This document shows, piece by piece, positions 63,761 to 64,000 of a stretch of 64,000 nucleotides of DNA. The stretch covers positions 47,717 through 111,716 of the forward strand of contig CAIQHG010000012.1 of NCBI GenBank assembly GCA_903871545.1, in the 5' to 3' direction. The translations under genes were made by a program, and so were the position numbers. Source of the DNA: an uncultured Burkholderiales bacterium (GTDB lineage: Bacteria; Pseudomonadota; Gammaproteobacteria; Burkholderiales; Burkholderiaceae_C). Each line of letters opens with the position of its first letter. Position 1 is the first letter of the stretch. The notes beneath the pieces were generated by a model. That model was not told the DNA's origin and did not search any database. It worked only from the letters and a program-made list of their open reading frames with translations.

Positions 63761-63799
63761 GAAAAACCCCGCAGAGAATGTGCCTCAGCGGGGTTCTTA
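63761..63799 (-). terminator. Rho-independent terminator of tmRNA
   Basis: Read on the minus strand: AACCCCGC, loop, GCGGGGTT and a T-run, 34 bases beyond the CCA end of ssrA. Stem of at least 8 base pairs. Could also act for the convergent porin gene from the other side. Confidence 0.85.
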
Positions 63800-63832
63800 A
63801 AAAGTGAGAGAGTGGTTTTCTCACATAACAAA

Positions 63833-64000
63833 TGGTGGAGCTGGGGGGATTTGAACCCCCGTCCACAAGCCTTTTTCACCCAGTTCTACATGTTTAGCCG
63901 TCTGATTTGATTCTCGTCCTAGATATCGCGCAGCAGCACGCTACACCCCAGACCAGTACCCTATTTTCTCGTTCAACAACAAGGTACCCGTTGCCAAACC
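63833..64000 (-). ncRNA. ssrA: tmRNA, 3' portion (continues past the right edge)
   Basis: The minus strand ends GGGGGTTCAAATCCCCCC then AGCTCCACCA, the tRNA-like T-arm, discriminator and encoded CCA of tmRNA. Upstream come CTAAACATGTAGAACTG, as in other ssrA genes just before the T-arm. The tag-peptide reading frame and 5' end lie outside the window. An ORF overlapping it at 63658-63879 is a shadow. Confidence 0.95.

Noticed and set aside
63658..63879. 73-residue minus-strand ORF (GRGFKSPQLHH...)
   Set aside because: Its start covers the tRNA-like end of tmRNA and its terminator; the GRGFKSPQL pattern is the usual false translation of a T-arm.

Overview
The window reads as chromosomal DNA of a betaproteobacterium, most likely Burkholderiales. 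This rests on several Bug-type (tripartite tricarboxylate) solute receptors, two Liv-type ABC transporters, many family III CoA-transferases, a TorF-family porin with an NtrC/sigma-54 type promoter, and a tmRNA whose 3' end follows the usual bacterial pattern. Base composition is moderate to low in G+C for that order. Genus is not decidable by eye.

Layout. (1) 1-13075, minus strand: one long catabolic operon, apparently gntR-hyuA-hyuB-acyl-CoA dehydrogenase-crotonase-CoA transferase-thiolase-like protein-DUF35-Bug receptor-SDR-Liv receptor-livH (running off the left edge). (2) 13239-17332, plus: divergent trio of a double-crotonase fusion, a flavin monooxygenase and a CoA transferase, with a GntR-like operator between the two transcripts. 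(3) 17419-22846: metallo-beta-lactamase-fold hydrolase, two small FMN/cupin proteins, gamma-glutamyltransferase, Bug receptor. (4) 23097-25412: a decay zone with truncated glpD, an intact MFS gene, truncated glpK and a DUF1445 gene broken by two stop codons. (5) 25490-30766: hydroxyacid dehydrogenase, N-acyl-D-amino acid deacylase, Bug receptor, SMP-30 lactonase. (6) 30896-37134: enol-lactonase-like hydrolase, uronate-dehydrogenase-like SDR and a full Liv transporter. (7) 37200-39445: a variable island with a frameshifted surface-protein remnant, a tandem family of small secreted proteins with a decayed third copy, and a tRNA-Phe fragment. (8) 39446-45818: second D-aminoacylase with a second Liv transporter whose permease and ATPase are fused. 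(9) 45819-48726: relics of a transposase-like gene and of livF around a secreted metzincin-like protease and a Tat-exported FAH-family protein. (10) 48727-55200: GntR-TRAP transporter-CoA transferase-VOC-crotonase operon. (11) 55405-62028: FMN protein, CHRD protein, and a sugar-acid module (IlvD/Edd dehydratase, UxaA-family dehydratase, beta-propeller lactonase). (12) 62029-64000: NtrC/sigma-54 controlled TorF porin and the convergent tmRNA.

How it fits together. Almost every intact operon pairs its own high-affinity receptor (Bug, Liv or TRAP) with CoA-activation, beta-oxidation-like, ring-oxidation or lactone/amide-opening enzymes. This is an accessory scavenging region for organic acids, N-acyl-D-amino acids and sugar acids. 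The strongest candidate for an undescribed pathway is regions 1 and 2 together. Its thiolase-like protein lacks the catalytic Cys motifs and sits next to a DUF35 zinc-ribbon partner, an arrangement known from retro-aldolases of steroid side-chain degradation, and it is divergent from a flavin monooxygenase and a fused double crotonase. All substrate assignments are inference; only families and motifs are seen directly.
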